Source of the DNA: Maioricimonas rarisocia
GTDB lineage: Bacteria; Planctomycetota; Planctomycetia; Planctomycetales; Planctomycetaceae
DNA: 64,000 nt
Assembly: GCF_007747795.1 (NCBI RefSeq)
Contig: NZ_CP036275.1
Location: 4,394,001-4,458,000 of the forward strand
Direction: 5' to 3'
The notes beneath the pieces are model-generated. The model worked only from the letters and a program-made list of their open reading frames with translations. It searched no databases and had not been told where the DNA came from. The translations under genes and the position numbers were made by a program. Shown here in pieces: positions 22,296 through 33,262 of the stretch (the stretch's first letter is position 1; every line of letters starts with the position of its first letter).

Positions 22296-23090
22296 CTATT
22301 GCTCGTCCTTTTCGGCACTGTTGCCATCCTCTGAGCTGCCGTCCGGGCTGTCGCCACCGGCCGCCTCTTCGGGCTTCTCTCCCGTGAGCGTTTCGAGAGT
22401 GATCGGATCGTTCAGGGCGATGGTCACTCTGGTCGGGACGAGCCGTCCGCCACGCAACGGCTGGGCTTCGATCGTGACGTCGGCTCCCGGCTGTGCCATT
22501 TCGAGGTTGGAGGTCCGCACTTCGACCGTGAAGCCGGACTCGAGCATGACCGGTGCCTGTGGCGACATCTTCAGCATCAGACGTTTGTATTCCGGGTAGT
22601 CCTCGTCCTGAGTCAGGGAGATGACCGCTCCGCTCACCTGGTACGCGTTCTGGCTCTGCCCCGGCTTCGGGGGAAGTTTCCTGGCCCGGCCGACCGGAAC
22701 CCGCTGCCCCTTCCGTACCGGAATCAGCATCAGCTCGCGAACGAAGATCTGCTTGTTCGTCAGTACCCCCTCGGCAGCGACGAACTGGCCCGGAACGACC
22801 AGCGAAGCGTCGCCCGGAGCGGTCACTTCGACCTTCATTCGCCCCGTCAGTGCCAGCTCGGTCCGCTTGCCTTCCGAATCCTCGAAGACCAGGTTCCGCG
22901 CTCGCCCTTTCTCGACGATCTCAACCAGCGTGCCTCTGATGATCTGGGTCTGCGGTTGTTGCTGCTGCTGTTGCTGTTGAGGTCTCGCCTGCGGGCGCTG
23001 GGCTGTCGCCGGAGAGGCGAACAACACGGCCAGACACAGACAGCACATCGGTCGAACGGCGCGGGCATATCGGGCGATGGGGAACGTCAT
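22296..23090 (-). CDS. Secreted protein with an N-terminal polyglutamine run, function unknown
   Basis: 264 residues. A signal peptide (RPMCCLCLAVLFASPATA, then Gln) precedes a low-complexity segment of eight consecutive glutamines. The rest is beta-rich (IIRGTLVEIVEKGRARNLVF, VPGQFVAAEGVLTNKQIFVR and a repeat-like VSGAVISLTQDEDYPEYK), reminiscent of OB-fold or DUF5666-type modules that appear in pairs. The C-terminus is acidic. I do not recognise a function. It converges with coaC, 27 bases apart, and is divergent from the signalling operon to its right. Confidence 0.7.
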   Translation of the reverse strand: MTFPIARYARAVRPMCCLCLAVLFASPATAQRPQARPQQQQQQQQPQTQIIRGTLVEIVEKGRARNLVFEDSEGKRTELALTGRMKVEVTAPGDASLVVPGQFVAAEGVLTNKQIFVRELMLIPVRKGQRVPVGRARKLPPKPGQSQNAYQVSGAVISLTQDEDYPEYKRLMLKMSPQAPVMLESGFTVEVRTSNLEMAQPGADVTIEAQPLRGGRLVPTRVTIALNDPITLETLTGEKPEEAAGGDSPDGSSEDGNSAEKDEQ

Positions 23091-23441
23091 GAGGGAAATC
23101 CTTTCGGCTCGGCTCGGAATCGGCGAAGTCTGATGGGTGAGTTGACCGTTTCAGCATACCGGACTGCCCGCCCCCGCGCGAACCGACCACCTTCCGGCCA
23201 GCCGCAAAGCCCCTTCGCGAAACCACTGTCGCTTCACCCGATCTTTACATCGGTTCGCTAGCCTCGCCAGAGCGGCCCCGCACGAGGGCGGGATCACCGG
23301 TCGCCTCGCCCCAACCTGCCGCATGCGTCAAGCCGCGACCAGGCGGGCACCGTTCGGGCGGACCGGTTGCCACCGTACGCCTGTATTCGCAGCTCGTGAG
23401 CGTCCGTCATTCGAACCGTCGCGACAGGAGATGTTCGAGCC
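23091..23441. promoter_or_regulatory. Divergent intergenic region upstream of the partner-switching operon
   Basis: 351 bases between two divergent genes. I see no gene, no clear promoter pair and no obvious operator. It must hold the promoter of the signalling operon that begins with a GTG at 23442. Confidence 0.35.
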
Positions 23442-24407
23442 GTGATCTTACACGCCCGCACCCCCGCCAGCGGCGACGCCCCCTCCGTGCAGGAGATACC
23501 ACCCCGAATCCTGGTCGTCGACGACTCGCCCGTCGATCAGCGGCTGGCTGGTTCTCTGCTGCAGCAGGCCGCCGAATGCCACGTCGATTATGCCTGCAAC
23601 GGACAGGACGCCTGGAACAGGATTCAGACCTCCGCCCCCGATCTGGTGCTGACCGATCTCCAGATGCCCGAGATGGACGGACTGGCACTGGTCGAAACCG
23701 TCCGGAAGAACATGCCACTGCTCCCGGTGGTTCTGATGACGGCGTTCGGCAGCGAACAGATCGCCACCGAGGCCCTGCAGCGCGGCGCTGCCAGTTACGT
23801 TGCCAAGGCGCATCTCGCCAGGTCGCTGATGCGAACCGTGCAGCAGGTGCTGTCCCTGACGCATTTTGACCGTCAGCAGCGCCGCCTGGGTGATTTCTGG
23901 GACGAGACGCGCTTCTGCTTCACCATCGAGAATGACGTCGCGCTGATCCCCGCACTGGTGACGCACCTGCAGGACTACCTCGCACGGATGTGTCACTGCG
24001 ATCAGAGCGGGATCGTGCGGGTGGGTGTCGCATTGCACGAGGCTCTGCGGAACGCCATCCATCACGGCAATCTCGAGCTCGATTCGAGTCTGCGGGAGGA
24101 CGACGACTCCCGCTACTACGCCCTCGCCGAAGAACGCCGCCGGTCCGATCCGTATCAGCATCGCAAGGTGACGTTGACGGCATCGGAATCTCCGGAACAG
24201 TCGACATATGTCATCCGGGATGAAGGCCCCGGCTTCGACACCAGCCACGTGCACTACGATCCGGATAATCTCCATCATCTCACACGGCCGAGCGGACGCG
24301 GACTGTTCCTGATCCAGACGTTCATGGACGAAGTCCGATTCAACGATCAGGGGAACGAGATCACCATGATTCACCGACGGCCGCGGTCCGCGGAGGCAGA
24401 ACGATGA
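23442..24407 (+). CDS. Response regulator fused to a serine/threonine-kinase-type HATPase (RsbW-like)
   Basis: 321 residues from a GTG. Residues about 20-140 are a receiver domain: ILVVDDSPVDQRL acidic pocket and DLVLTDLQMPEMDG with the phosphoacceptor Asp, then VVLMTAFGS and YVAKAHL. Residues about 160-315 are a GHKL ATPase of the anti-sigma kinase type: ALHEALRNAIHHGNLEL (N box), VIRDEGPGFD (G1) and SGRGLFLIQTFMDEVRF (G2). Such proteins join two-component input to partner switching, where the kinase phosphorylates a STAS protein; the next gene is exactly such a STAS protein and overlaps by 4 bases. Confidence 0.9.
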   Translation: MILHARTPASGDAPSVQEIPPRILVVDDSPVDQRLAGSLLQQAAECHVDYACNGQDAWNRIQTSAPDLVLTDLQMPEMDGLALVETVRKNMPLLPVVLMTAFGSEQIATEALQRGAASYVAKAHLARSLMRTVQQVLSLTHFDRQQRRLGDFWDETRFCFTIENDVALIPALVTHLQDYLARMCHCDQSGIVRVGVALHEALRNAIHHGNLELDSSLREDDDSRYYALAEERRRSDPYQHRKVTLTASESPEQSTYVIRDEGPGFDTSHVHYDPDNLHHLTRPSGRGLFLIQTFMDEVRFNDQGNEITMIHRRPRSAEAER

Positions 24408-24787
24408 CGCCGCTGAACATCACCCTGCGTTCGGCCGATCAGGGCATCATCTCCATTGACGTGGCCGGCAGGATCTCGAAAGACGGATGGCCCCCGAACC
24501 GGGATCCTCTCGTGGGGCGGCTGGGACCAGAGGTCTACACCTCCACGATTCTGATGAATCTCCGGAATGCCGATTACATCGATTCGACTGGTGTGGAATG
24601 GCTGCTGTGGTGCCACAGTCGCTGTGAACAGGCCGGTGGTCGTCTCATCGTCCATTCGCCCAATCCGATGACGGATCAATTGCTGCGGATGATGCGGATG
24701 GATCTGACACTGCATCTTGCTGGGAATGAAAAGGACGCACTCGAACTGGCAGGGGAATTCAGCAATGAGCACGCAGGCGACCACTAA
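24404..24787 (+). CDS. STAS-domain anti-sigma-factor antagonist
   Basis: 127 residues. IISIDVAGRISKDGW opens the STAS fold, and DYIDSTGVEWLLWCHSRC carries the conserved DS(S/T)G phosphorylation site, so it should be a substrate of the RsbW-like kinase encoded upstream and of the PP2C phosphatase two genes downstream. The start is an ATGA overlap with the kinase gene, and its end overlaps the start of the next gene by 23 bases. Confidence 0.88.
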   Translation: MTPLNITLRSADQGIISIDVAGRISKDGWPPNRDPLVGRLGPEVYTSTILMNLRNADYIDSTGVEWLLWCHSRCEQAGGRLIVHSPNPMTDQLLRMMRMDLTLHLAGNEKDALELAGEFSNEHAGDH

Positions 24788-26033
24788 CGCAAGCAACATC
24801 TTCGACGCCGTCAACGATCCGCAGCTCGTCTCCCAGCGGATTGCCGGGCTCTCTCCCGAAACGGCCATCGAGTTTCTCGTCGAGCACGCCGTCAACGCCG
24901 GCGCCAGCGACCTGTACTTCGCCTGCAATGCCGACAGCATCGAAGTCGCCATTCGCAGGCTGGGTGTGGTTCGGCAGGTCGCCTGGCTCCCCGAACAGAT
25001 GGGGCACCGTGCTCTGGGCCACATTCGTGCCGAGTCGGGCATGAAGGGAACCGAGCGCCGACACCCGCAGGATGGACGCTGGAGTTTCCCGCTCCGCAAC
25101 GGCCAGCGAATCGACCTCCGGCTGCACGCGATGCCCACGATGTACGGAGACAGCTACGCGATCCGGATCCTGCAGCCCGACTCGAGGCTGAATCACCTCG
25201 ATGAACTCGGACTGGCCGGTCCGCAGCACGCACTACTGATCAGCATGCTGCATCGCCCCGGGGGACTGATTCTGTTCACCGGCCCGACGCGATGCGGCAA
25301 GACCACGACCGTCTACAGCTGCCTGCACTACCTCAATGACGGCCGCCGCAACATCCACACCATCGAGAACCCGGTCGAGTACACCGTCCCGGGGCTGCGT
25401 CAGAGCCAGGTGGACGAAACCGGCAACGGCTCGAACGTCGAGGCCCTGCTCCGCGGCGTCATGCGACAGGGGCCGGACGCTCTGATGATCGGCGAAGTTC
25501 GCGATCGCGTCACGGCCGAAGCAGCCGTCAACGCCGCCAGCAGCGGTCGACTCGTACTGGCCACGATGAATGCGCCATTTGCGGCCACGGCGCTGCAGCG
25601 CCTGATCAATCTCGGCGTCTCACCCTACTTCCTCAGTTCGTCGCTGCTGGGCGTCGTGGCCCAGAGACTGGTTCGCACCCTCTCGGTCAGCAAGCGGATT
25701 CGAATGGACCTGTCCGCCGCGCCGCGCACGTTCGAAGAGGTCGGCAGCCTGCTCGGGCCGGGCGAAGGGAAAGTCATCTACGCGGCCGCCGAGAACGACG
25801 GCGTCGACAGCGGCTACGACGACATGACGGGCGTCTTCGAAATCCTGCCCGTCACCGAAGACATCCGGCGACAGATCGCTCACTCAGCACCGGCCAGTGA
25901 AGTCACCCGTCAGGCAATCGCCGACGGAATGATCGACTTCCGCCGTGCGGCGCTGGTCAAAGTCGCGCAGGGTGTGACCAGTTTCGATGAAATCCAACGG
26001 ATCGTCCCGATCGATGCAGCCCAACAGAATTGA
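24765..26033 (+). CDS. PilT/GspE-type hexameric ATPase within a partner-switching operon
   Basis: 422 residues from the ATG at 24765, with GGGGA 8 bases upstream, inside the end of the STAS gene. After an N-terminal domain (GASDLYFACNADSIEVAIRR, a GspE/PilT N-domain mark) come FTGPTRCGKTTTVYSCLHYL (Walker A), the HTIENPVEYTVPGLRQSQV Asp-box region, MRQGPDALMIGEVRDRVTA (Walker B) and LATMNAPFAATALQRL (His box altered to Asn). The zinc tetracysteine of GspE is absent. This class normally drives type II secretion or type IV pili, but no pilus gene lies near; the neighbours are signalling proteins. It may act on an unlinked machine under control of this switch. Confidence 0.85.
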   Translation: MSTQATTNASNIFDAVNDPQLVSQRIAGLSPETAIEFLVEHAVNAGASDLYFACNADSIEVAIRRLGVVRQVAWLPEQMGHRALGHIRAESGMKGTERRHPQDGRWSFPLRNGQRIDLRLHAMPTMYGDSYAIRILQPDSRLNHLDELGLAGPQHALLISMLHRPGGLILFTGPTRCGKTTTVYSCLHYLNDGRRNIHTIENPVEYTVPGLRQSQVDETGNGSNVEALLRGVMRQGPDALMIGEVRDRVTAEAAVNAASSGRLVLATMNAPFAATALQRLINLGVSPYFLSSSLLGVVAQRLVRTLSVSKRIRMDLSAAPRTFEEVGSLLGPGEGKVIYAAAENDGVDSGYDDMTGVFEILPVTEDIRRQIAHSAPASEVTRQAIADGMIDFRRAALVKVAQGVTSFDEIQRIVPIDAAQQN

Positions 26034-27771
26034 TATCGGCGAGTTTCCGCCGGCCGACGGCGCTGCGGAATTATCCTCGCGCAGCACCCCGGCCACGGCT
26101 GAGACCCTGGCAGTGGAACTGCTCACCGGGGAACGTGCCGGACAACTCGTCCGGATCGACGAAACGCCAGTGATGATCGGTCGCTCTCCGGAGTGTGGCC
26201 TCGTGCTGCCTGCCCCGATGGTGTCGCGCCATCACGCGCGGATTCGGCGGGGACGCTCCGGTGCGACGATCGAGGATCTCGGCAGCGTCAACGGCACGTA
26301 CATCAATGGCGCGCGGGTTGCCGGTCGCTGTCCCCTCGTGGCCGGTGATCACCTGCAGATCGACGAGTTCCACCTGCGTGTCGTCAGCATCCCCCGGTCC
26401 GACATGGGTACGCTCCTGCCCGGCGATTCGGCGGCCCGACAAAACGAGGCCACGTCGGAGGGCCTGTCCTGTTCGACGGCCATCCTCGAACTCAGGGCGG
26501 TCGCGCATCCCGATCCCCTTCGCGACGAGCCGCACGCCCAGCAGAAACTGGATGCCATCTTCGAGCTGACGCGCGCGACAGAAGATTCGCTGCAACTCTC
26601 GGACCTGCTCCCGCGGATTCTCGACGCGGCATTTCGTATCTTTCCCGGAGCCCACCGCGGATGGATTCTGATGCCTGCCGCCCCCGGTGCTCCTCCCGTT
26701 CCCACCGTCGGTCGGACGCGGGACGGACGTGCCGCCGGAAACCTCCCCACTGCCATCGACGGAGAACTCGAAGAACAGGTCCTGCGGCAGCGTCAGGCGG
26801 CATTGGGACACGATTCCCGTTCCGGTGACAGGACCGGCTCCGATTCGATCCGCAGTTCGACGATGGTGGCACCGCTGGGGGGCCGCACGTCCCACTGCCG
26901 CGGCCTGATCTACCTGACGGCAGACTCGTCTTCGCACCGCTTCTCATCGCGAGACCTCGACGTGCTGGCGAGTGTCGCGATCCTCGCCGGTCAACTCGTC
27001 GAGTACGCCCGCCTGCACCAGATTCAGCTGGCGGTCCGCAGCCGCGAGCACGACCTCCTCGTGGCTCGCGACCTGCAGCGTCATCTGCTCCCACTGCAGC
27101 CCCCCAGTGTGCCCGGCTTCGAGTTCGATCAGTACTACGATCCGGCCGGCCAGGTGGGAGGAGATTATTTCGGGTACGTGCCTCTGGCGGATGGCCGCAT
27201 CGTCGTGGCGGTTGGAGACGTCTCGGGCAAGGGCGTGTCGGCGGCGCTGCTGATGGCCCGGCTCTGTTCGGAAGTGAATTACTGCTTCGCCATGTCGGAC
27301 ACGGCCGACGCGGGCATCGGTCGACTGAATCGATCGCTCAGCCAGTCGGTCCTGCATGGCCGCTTCATCACGTTTGTGGCGTGCGTGCTGGACCCCGCCA
27401 GCCGGGAGATCACGGTCGTCAATGCCGGCCACGTCCCCCCCATGATCCTCTCCCGCCAATCTCACCAGGTTGAGCAGATCTCGCCGGAGCACTCGGGACC
27501 GCCTTTGGGACTGCGGCCGGAATGGGAGTACAAGCCGGTGCACCGCGTGCTGCAGCCGGGGGATACCGTCCTGACGCTTACCGACGGGTTGAGCGAGGCC
27601 ATCAGCGACGACGAGCAGATGTTCGGATTCGAGCGCATTGAATCCACGATGCGGCGTGGCGGCACCGCGACACAGGTCGTTCAGGGACTCGTCTCGCAAC
27701 TTCGCGAACACACCTGGCACGCCCAGCACAAGGACGACGTCTGCATCGTCGCCTTCGGCCCTACGCAGTAA
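25987..27771 (+). CDS. FHA-GAF-PP2C (SpoIIE/RsbU-type) protein phosphatase
   Basis: 594 residues if the ATG at 25987 is used; an internal ATG at 26014 is equally possible, as neither has a clear Shine-Dalgarno. Order: FHA domain at about 45-135 (IGRSPECGLVLPAPMVSRHH, then DLGSVNGTYINGARV), a GAF-like domain at about 190-345, and a SpoIIE phosphatase domain at about 365-590 with GQVGGDYFGYVPL, VVAVGDVSGKGVSAALL and TLTDGLSEA metal-binding motifs. It should dephosphorylate the STAS protein encoded upstream, and the FHA part could bind phosphothreonine on a partner. It overlaps the ATPase gene. Confidence 0.9.
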   Translation: MKSNGSSRSMQPNRIDIGEFPPADGAAELSSRSTPATAETLAVELLTGERAGQLVRIDETPVMIGRSPECGLVLPAPMVSRHHARIRRGRSGATIEDLGSVNGTYINGARVAGRCPLVAGDHLQIDEFHLRVVSIPRSDMGTLLPGDSAARQNEATSEGLSCSTAILELRAVAHPDPLRDEPHAQQKLDAIFELTRATEDSLQLSDLLPRILDAAFRIFPGAHRGWILMPAAPGAPPVPTVGRTRDGRAAGNLPTAIDGELEEQVLRQRQAALGHDSRSGDRTGSDSIRSSTMVAPLGGRTSHCRGLIYLTADSSSHRFSSRDLDVLASVAILAGQLVEYARLHQIQLAVRSREHDLLVARDLQRHLLPLQPPSVPGFEFDQYYDPAGQVGGDYFGYVPLADGRIVVAVGDVSGKGVSAALLMARLCSEVNYCFAMSDTADAGIGRLNRSLSQSVLHGRFITFVACVLDPASREITVVNAGHVPPMILSRQSHQVEQISPEHSGPPLGLRPEWEYKPVHRVLQPGDTVLTLTDGLSEAISDDEQMFGFERIESTMRRGGTATQVVQGLVSQLREHTWHAQHKDDVCIVAFGPTQ

Positions 27772-27789
27772 GTGGAAGGATGCCCTTTC

Positions 27790-28719
27790 GTGACCGTCCT
27801 CGCTCGCCGCTCCTGTACCGCGATGTCGCTCGTCCCATGGATCACGACGATCTGCTTCGTTGTCGTTGCTGCTCTCTCGCGACCGGCTCACGCAGAGATC
27901 GGTGTGCGGCACCTCATCGAAACATCGCCGGCAGGTGAACCGTACTGCTCGGTCCTGATCCCGGAAGGGTGGGACATGACCCGGTTGTCGGGCAGCGAAG
28001 ACGAGAGCGCCCGGTACCTGTTCGCTCCCCTTTCGGGTGGCCTCCCCTCAGTCACGATCGAACTGGGGCCATCACACGACCGGCCGGCGCGACTCGAGCA
28101 GGCTGCGGCCCATCCGGAAGCCCGCTTTCTCGATTCCGACGAGTACGACCGCGTCTTTTACGACAGCTACCGTGAACTCGACTGGTCCCGCACGCAGACA
28201 GAGTCGACCGCCACAATCGAGGCGACGCTCATCCGCGAACGTCCGCTGACCGTGCGGGTCATCCACACCAGGCCCTACACCTCCAACTTCGAGCGGACGG
28301 TGGTCGGCATCATCGACGCCATCGACTTTGCGCCGGACCCGCGGGAGTTTCGCAGGAAGCGCGAAGCACGCCGCCGGACCATCCCGACCAGTCAGCCCCC
28401 GTTCGAAATCCGCAGCGTTCAGGAAGAGCAGGCCAACCTGACCAAGCGGCTGATGCTGATTACCGCCTTCATCGTCGGCCTCGCCATTCTGTTCCTCGTT
28501 GAACGGATCGTGAATCGCCGGTCCGTCGAGCGACGCATCCGCGATGTCGAAGAGCTGATGGCGGCCCGGCGCGCCGGACGGATCATCAATCCCGAACATC
28601 ACGAGAATCTTCCCGGCGAAGAACCGGTTCCCGCAGGAAGTGACGTGGTCGGCGGCGACCTCACCGGCAGCCAGGTTCCCGACAGCGATGTTTCCGGCCG
28701 CCCCGACAGCACCGACTGA
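27790..28719 (+). CDS. Exported membrane-anchored protein of unknown function at the end of the signalling operon
   Basis: 309 residues from the GTG at 27790, which has GGAAGGA upstream; a GTG at 27772 would add six residues. An N-terminal signal (SLVPWITTICFVVVAALSRPAHA) is followed by an extracytoplasmic region with IETSPAGEPYCSVLIPEGWD and later RVIHTRPYTSNFERTVVGII, reminiscent of PsbP/DUF1795-like proteins. One membrane helix (LMLITAFIVGLAILFLVERI) lies near residue 230, then a charged cytoplasmic tail. The gene follows the phosphatase closely, so it may be a membrane sensor or output of the switch. Confidence 0.65.
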   Translation: MTVLARRSCTAMSLVPWITTICFVVVAALSRPAHAEIGVRHLIETSPAGEPYCSVLIPEGWDMTRLSGSEDESARYLFAPLSGGLPSVTIELGPSHDRPARLEQAAAHPEARFLDSDEYDRVFYDSYRELDWSRTQTESTATIEATLIRERPLTVRVIHTRPYTSNFERTVVGIIDAIDFAPDPREFRRKREARRRTIPTSQPPFEIRSVQEEQANLTKRLMLITAFIVGLAILFLVERIVNRRSVERRIRDVEELMAARRAGRIINPEHHENLPGEEPVPAGSDVVGGDLTGSQVPDSDVSGRPDSTD

Positions 28720-28836
28720 GCGGCCCGGCCGGGCACTCCAGCTTGGATCGGACTCCGGCATCGCCTAAAGTAGGTGTGGAACGCTCACTGCACTGGCGCA
28801 CCTGCCAGAATTCAACGTGTATCGGAGATGGATCAG

Positions 28837-30995
<2,159 letters not shown>

Positions 30996-31036
30996 TGCCC
31001 TTATCCGGGGGCGGGACTGTGGGAATGGAGACGACG

Positions 31037-31447
31037 ATGCAGACCGGCAGCATGCAACTTCGTGTCCTGGCGCCAACGAACATCGTCGTCGATGAGCCGG
31101 TGACGAAGGTGATCGCAGAAGCCGAAAACGGATCGTTCTGTCTCGAACCGCGGCACGTCGACTTCGTCGCCGCCCTCGTCCCCGGTTTGTTCGAATTCGC
31201 ATCTGCGACCGGTGAAATACGGTTCATGGCGATCGACGAGGGAATCCTTGTCAAATCGGGACAGGAGGTGTCGGTCTCGGTTCGCCATGCCGTGATCGGA
31301 CCGGACCTCGGCGACCTGGAGCAGACGGTCCACGAGGAGTTCGAAACACTCGACGATCGTGAGCGGGTCGCCCGCTCCGCCATTGCCAGACTGGAGGCCG
31401 ACTTTGTTCGCCGGTTCCTGCAACTGGGAGAGTCGCACCGTGTCTGA
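31037..31447 (+). CDS. atpC: N-type F-ATPase epsilon subunit
   Basis: 136 residues from the ATG at 31037, with GGAG 6 bases upstream. In-frame ATGs at 30992 (overlapping the atpD stop), 31025 and 31052 are alternatives. The sequence LRVLAPTNIVVDEPVTKVIA then AENGSFCLEPRHVDFVAALV is the beta-sandwich of the N-ATPase epsilon family (GxxGxFxxLPxHxDFVxxL pattern). It normally inhibits or couples the motor by contact with gamma and the c ring. Its end overlaps the next gene by 8 bases. Confidence 0.9.
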   Translation: MQTGSMQLRVLAPTNIVVDEPVTKVIAEAENGSFCLEPRHVDFVAALVPGLFEFASATGEIRFMAIDEGILVKSGQEVSVSVRHAVIGPDLGDLEQTVHEEFETLDDRERVARSAIARLEADFVRRFLQLGESHRV

Positions 31448-31760
31448 ACCGTCTCCCCCCGATCCCCTGCATCCGGATCGCGACGACATGCAGCGACAGG
31501 TCGGGCACAAGGAGGACCGCAAGCTGCGGGCTCGCCGGCGGGCGGACCGTACGATCTGGTTCGGCCTGGGGATGTTCGGGCTGATCGGCTGGAGCGTCGC
31601 AATCCCGACCGTCCTGGGCATCTTTATCGGACTCTGGATCGATGAGAACTGGCCCAGTCGCTACTCGTGGACTCTGATGCTGCTGATCGTCGGTGTTGCA
31701 CTCGGCTGTGCGAACGCCTGGCGCTGGATTCATGAAGAGAGTCAGCCAGACCGGGACTGA
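31440..31760 (+). CDS. atpQ: N-ATPase AtpQ (AtpI-like) membrane protein
   Basis: 106 residues from a GTG inside the end of atpC. After a charged N-terminal 40 residues there are two membrane helices (LGMFGLIGWSVAIPTVLGIF, then WTLMLLIVGVALGCANAW) joined by IGLWIDENWPSRYS. This matches the AtpI/AtpQ group of small proteins specific to N-ATPase operons, proposed to help c-ring assembly or divalent cation handling. Confidence 0.85.
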   Translation: MSEPSPPDPLHPDRDDMQRQVGHKEDRKLRARRRADRTIWFGLGMFGLIGWSVAIPTVLGIFIGLWIDENWPSRYSWTLMLLIVGVALGCANAWRWIHEESQPDRD

Positions 31761-31766
31761 AGCACC

Positions 31767-32117
31767 ATGAACGACGTCTCAGCCACACAGTTCGCCATGG
31801 CAATCGCCGGAGGCTTCGGCCTCGGAATGGTGTTCTTCGGCGGACTGTGGTGGACTCTGCGCCGCCTGCCGGACGCCAGGCACCCCGCCCTGCTCGTCGC
31901 CGTCAGCTTCGTCGTCCGCATGGTGATTGCCGTGGGGGGACTCTACTTCGTGATGGGAACACACTGGCAACGGGCGATTGCCGGACTGCTCGGATTCCTT
32001 GCGGCCCGATGGTTCATCCTCCGCCGGGTCCGTCGCGACCTTGCGCACCGCAGTCCCGACGCATCCGATGCCGGGTCCGCGCAGTCCGTACCGAATGGAT
32101 CTGTCTCCGCAACCTGA
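31767..32117 (+). CDS. atpR: N-ATPase AtpR membrane protein
   Basis: 116 residues, three predicted membrane helices: FAMAIAGGFGLGMVFFGGLW, ALLVAVSFVVRMVIAVGGLY and an amphipathic third around AIAGLLGFLAARWFILRRV. The pattern GGLWWTLRRLP and SFVVRM (with a membrane-buried Arg) is that of AtpR, found only in N-ATPase operons and thought to interact with the c subunit acidic sites during assembly. Six bases separate it from atpQ. Confidence 0.87.
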   Translation: MNDVSATQFAMAIAGGFGLGMVFFGGLWWTLRRLPDARHPALLVAVSFVVRMVIAVGGLYFVMGTHWQRAIAGLLGFLAARWFILRRVRRDLAHRSPDASDAGSAQSVPNGSVSAT

Positions 32118-32135
32118 ACCGAAGCCTTCGCCGTC

Positions 32136-32885
32136 ATGGCTGACCGCAACTTCAACATCACGCTCAGTCCCGACGAGGTCGTCTGGCAAGTCGGCCCGGT
32201 GGCCCTGAATGCGACCATCGTCAACACATGGGTCGTCATGCTTCTGCTGGTGATCGTGTCGCGACTGGTGACACGCACCCTGCGGGGTGGCACGGCGCTC
32301 AGCGGCGGACAGAACGTGCTCGAGATCATTGTCGTGACGATGCGGAAGCAGATTCGCGAAGTCAGTCGTCAGGAGCCGGGACCGTACCTGGCGTTCATCG
32401 GCACCCTGTTTCTGTTTATCGCCGTCTCGAATCTGCTGATGGTCGTACCGGGCTTCCTGCCCCCGACCAGTTCATTGTCGACCTCGGCCGCTCTGGCGGT
32501 CTGCGTGTTTCTGGCGGTCCCGATCTACGGCATCGCCAATCGCGGTGTCGGCAGCTACTTCAGTCAGTACCTTCAGCCCTCTCCGCTCATGCTGCCGTTC
32601 AACATCATTGGCGAGCTTTCCCGCACGATGGCGCTGGCCGTGCGGTTGTACGGCAACATGATGAGCGGCAGCGTGATTGCCGCGATCATCCTCGGGTTTG
32701 CCCCGTTGTTCGTGCCGTTGCTGTTCAACCTGTTCGGCCTGCTGACCGGCATGATCCAGGCGTACATTTTCGCAATCCTGGCGATGGTCTACATCGCTTC
32801 GGCGACGCGCGCTCATCGTGAAGAAGAACAGGCGTCGACCGGCCCGCCACACGCCGCGGGCCGCCACGCGAAACACTCCAACTGA
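32136..32885 (+). CDS. atpB: N-type F-ATPase subunit a
   Basis: 249 residues, five to six membrane helices. The essential stator arginine lies in MALAVRLYGNMMSGSVIAA, and ILAMVYIASA is the usual last helix. Family segments PGFLPPTSSLSTSAALAVCV and FNIIGELSRTMAL are present. It forms the ion half-channels against the c ring. The C-terminus is a His/Pro-rich tail. Confidence 0.93.
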   Translation: MADRNFNITLSPDEVVWQVGPVALNATIVNTWVVMLLLVIVSRLVTRTLRGGTALSGGQNVLEIIVVTMRKQIREVSRQEPGPYLAFIGTLFLFIAVSNLLMVVPGFLPPTSSLSTSAALAVCVFLAVPIYGIANRGVGSYFSQYLQPSPLMLPFNIIGELSRTMALAVRLYGNMMSGSVIAAIILGFAPLFVPLLFNLFGLLTGMIQAYIFAILAMVYIASATRAHREEEQASTGPPHAAGRHAKHSN

Positions 32886-32939
32886 ACCGACTTGATGCCG
32901 CTCGTTCGGGGCGCATCGCGACAGAAAAGTGAGGCAGAC

Positions 32940-33209
32940 ATGGATCAACAGACCTGGGTGGCTGTCGCATCTGTCATCTCGGCCGGTCTGACGATCGGCC
33001 TGGGGTCGATCGGCTCTGCACTCGGTGAAGGCCGCGCATTGGCGCAGGCGCTCAGCTCCATCGCGCAGCAGCCGGACGAAGCGGCCACGATCACCCGTAC
33101 GTTGTTCGTGGGGATGGCGATGGTCGAATCGACGGCCATCTATTGCTTCGTCGTTTCGATGATTCTGATCTTCGCCAACCCGTTCTGGAATCAGATGACG
33201 TCCCAGTAG
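32940..33209 (+). CDS. atpE: N-type F-ATPase c subunit with Na+-binding signature
   Basis: 89 residues from the ATG at 32940 (GAGG 6 bases upstream). Two helices form the usual hairpin. Helix 1 ends in GSIGSALGEGRALAQAL, with Glu where Na+-type c subunits have Gln or Glu; the loop is IAQQPDEA; helix 2 carries MVESTAIYCFVVSMI, where Glu-Ser-Thr is the Na+-coordinating set. Two carboxylates per hairpin are typical of N-ATPase c subunits. From this I infer Na+ rather than H+ translocation. Confidence 0.93.
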   Translation: MDQQTWVAVASVISAGLTIGLGSIGSALGEGRALAQALSSIAQQPDEAATITRTLFVGMAMVESTAIYCFVVSMILIFANPFWNQMTSQ

Positions 33210-33262
33210 TCGACGCTGCCGGTTCACAAGCAGCCGCTTCGACTCCCTCCGGTTGAGAATTC

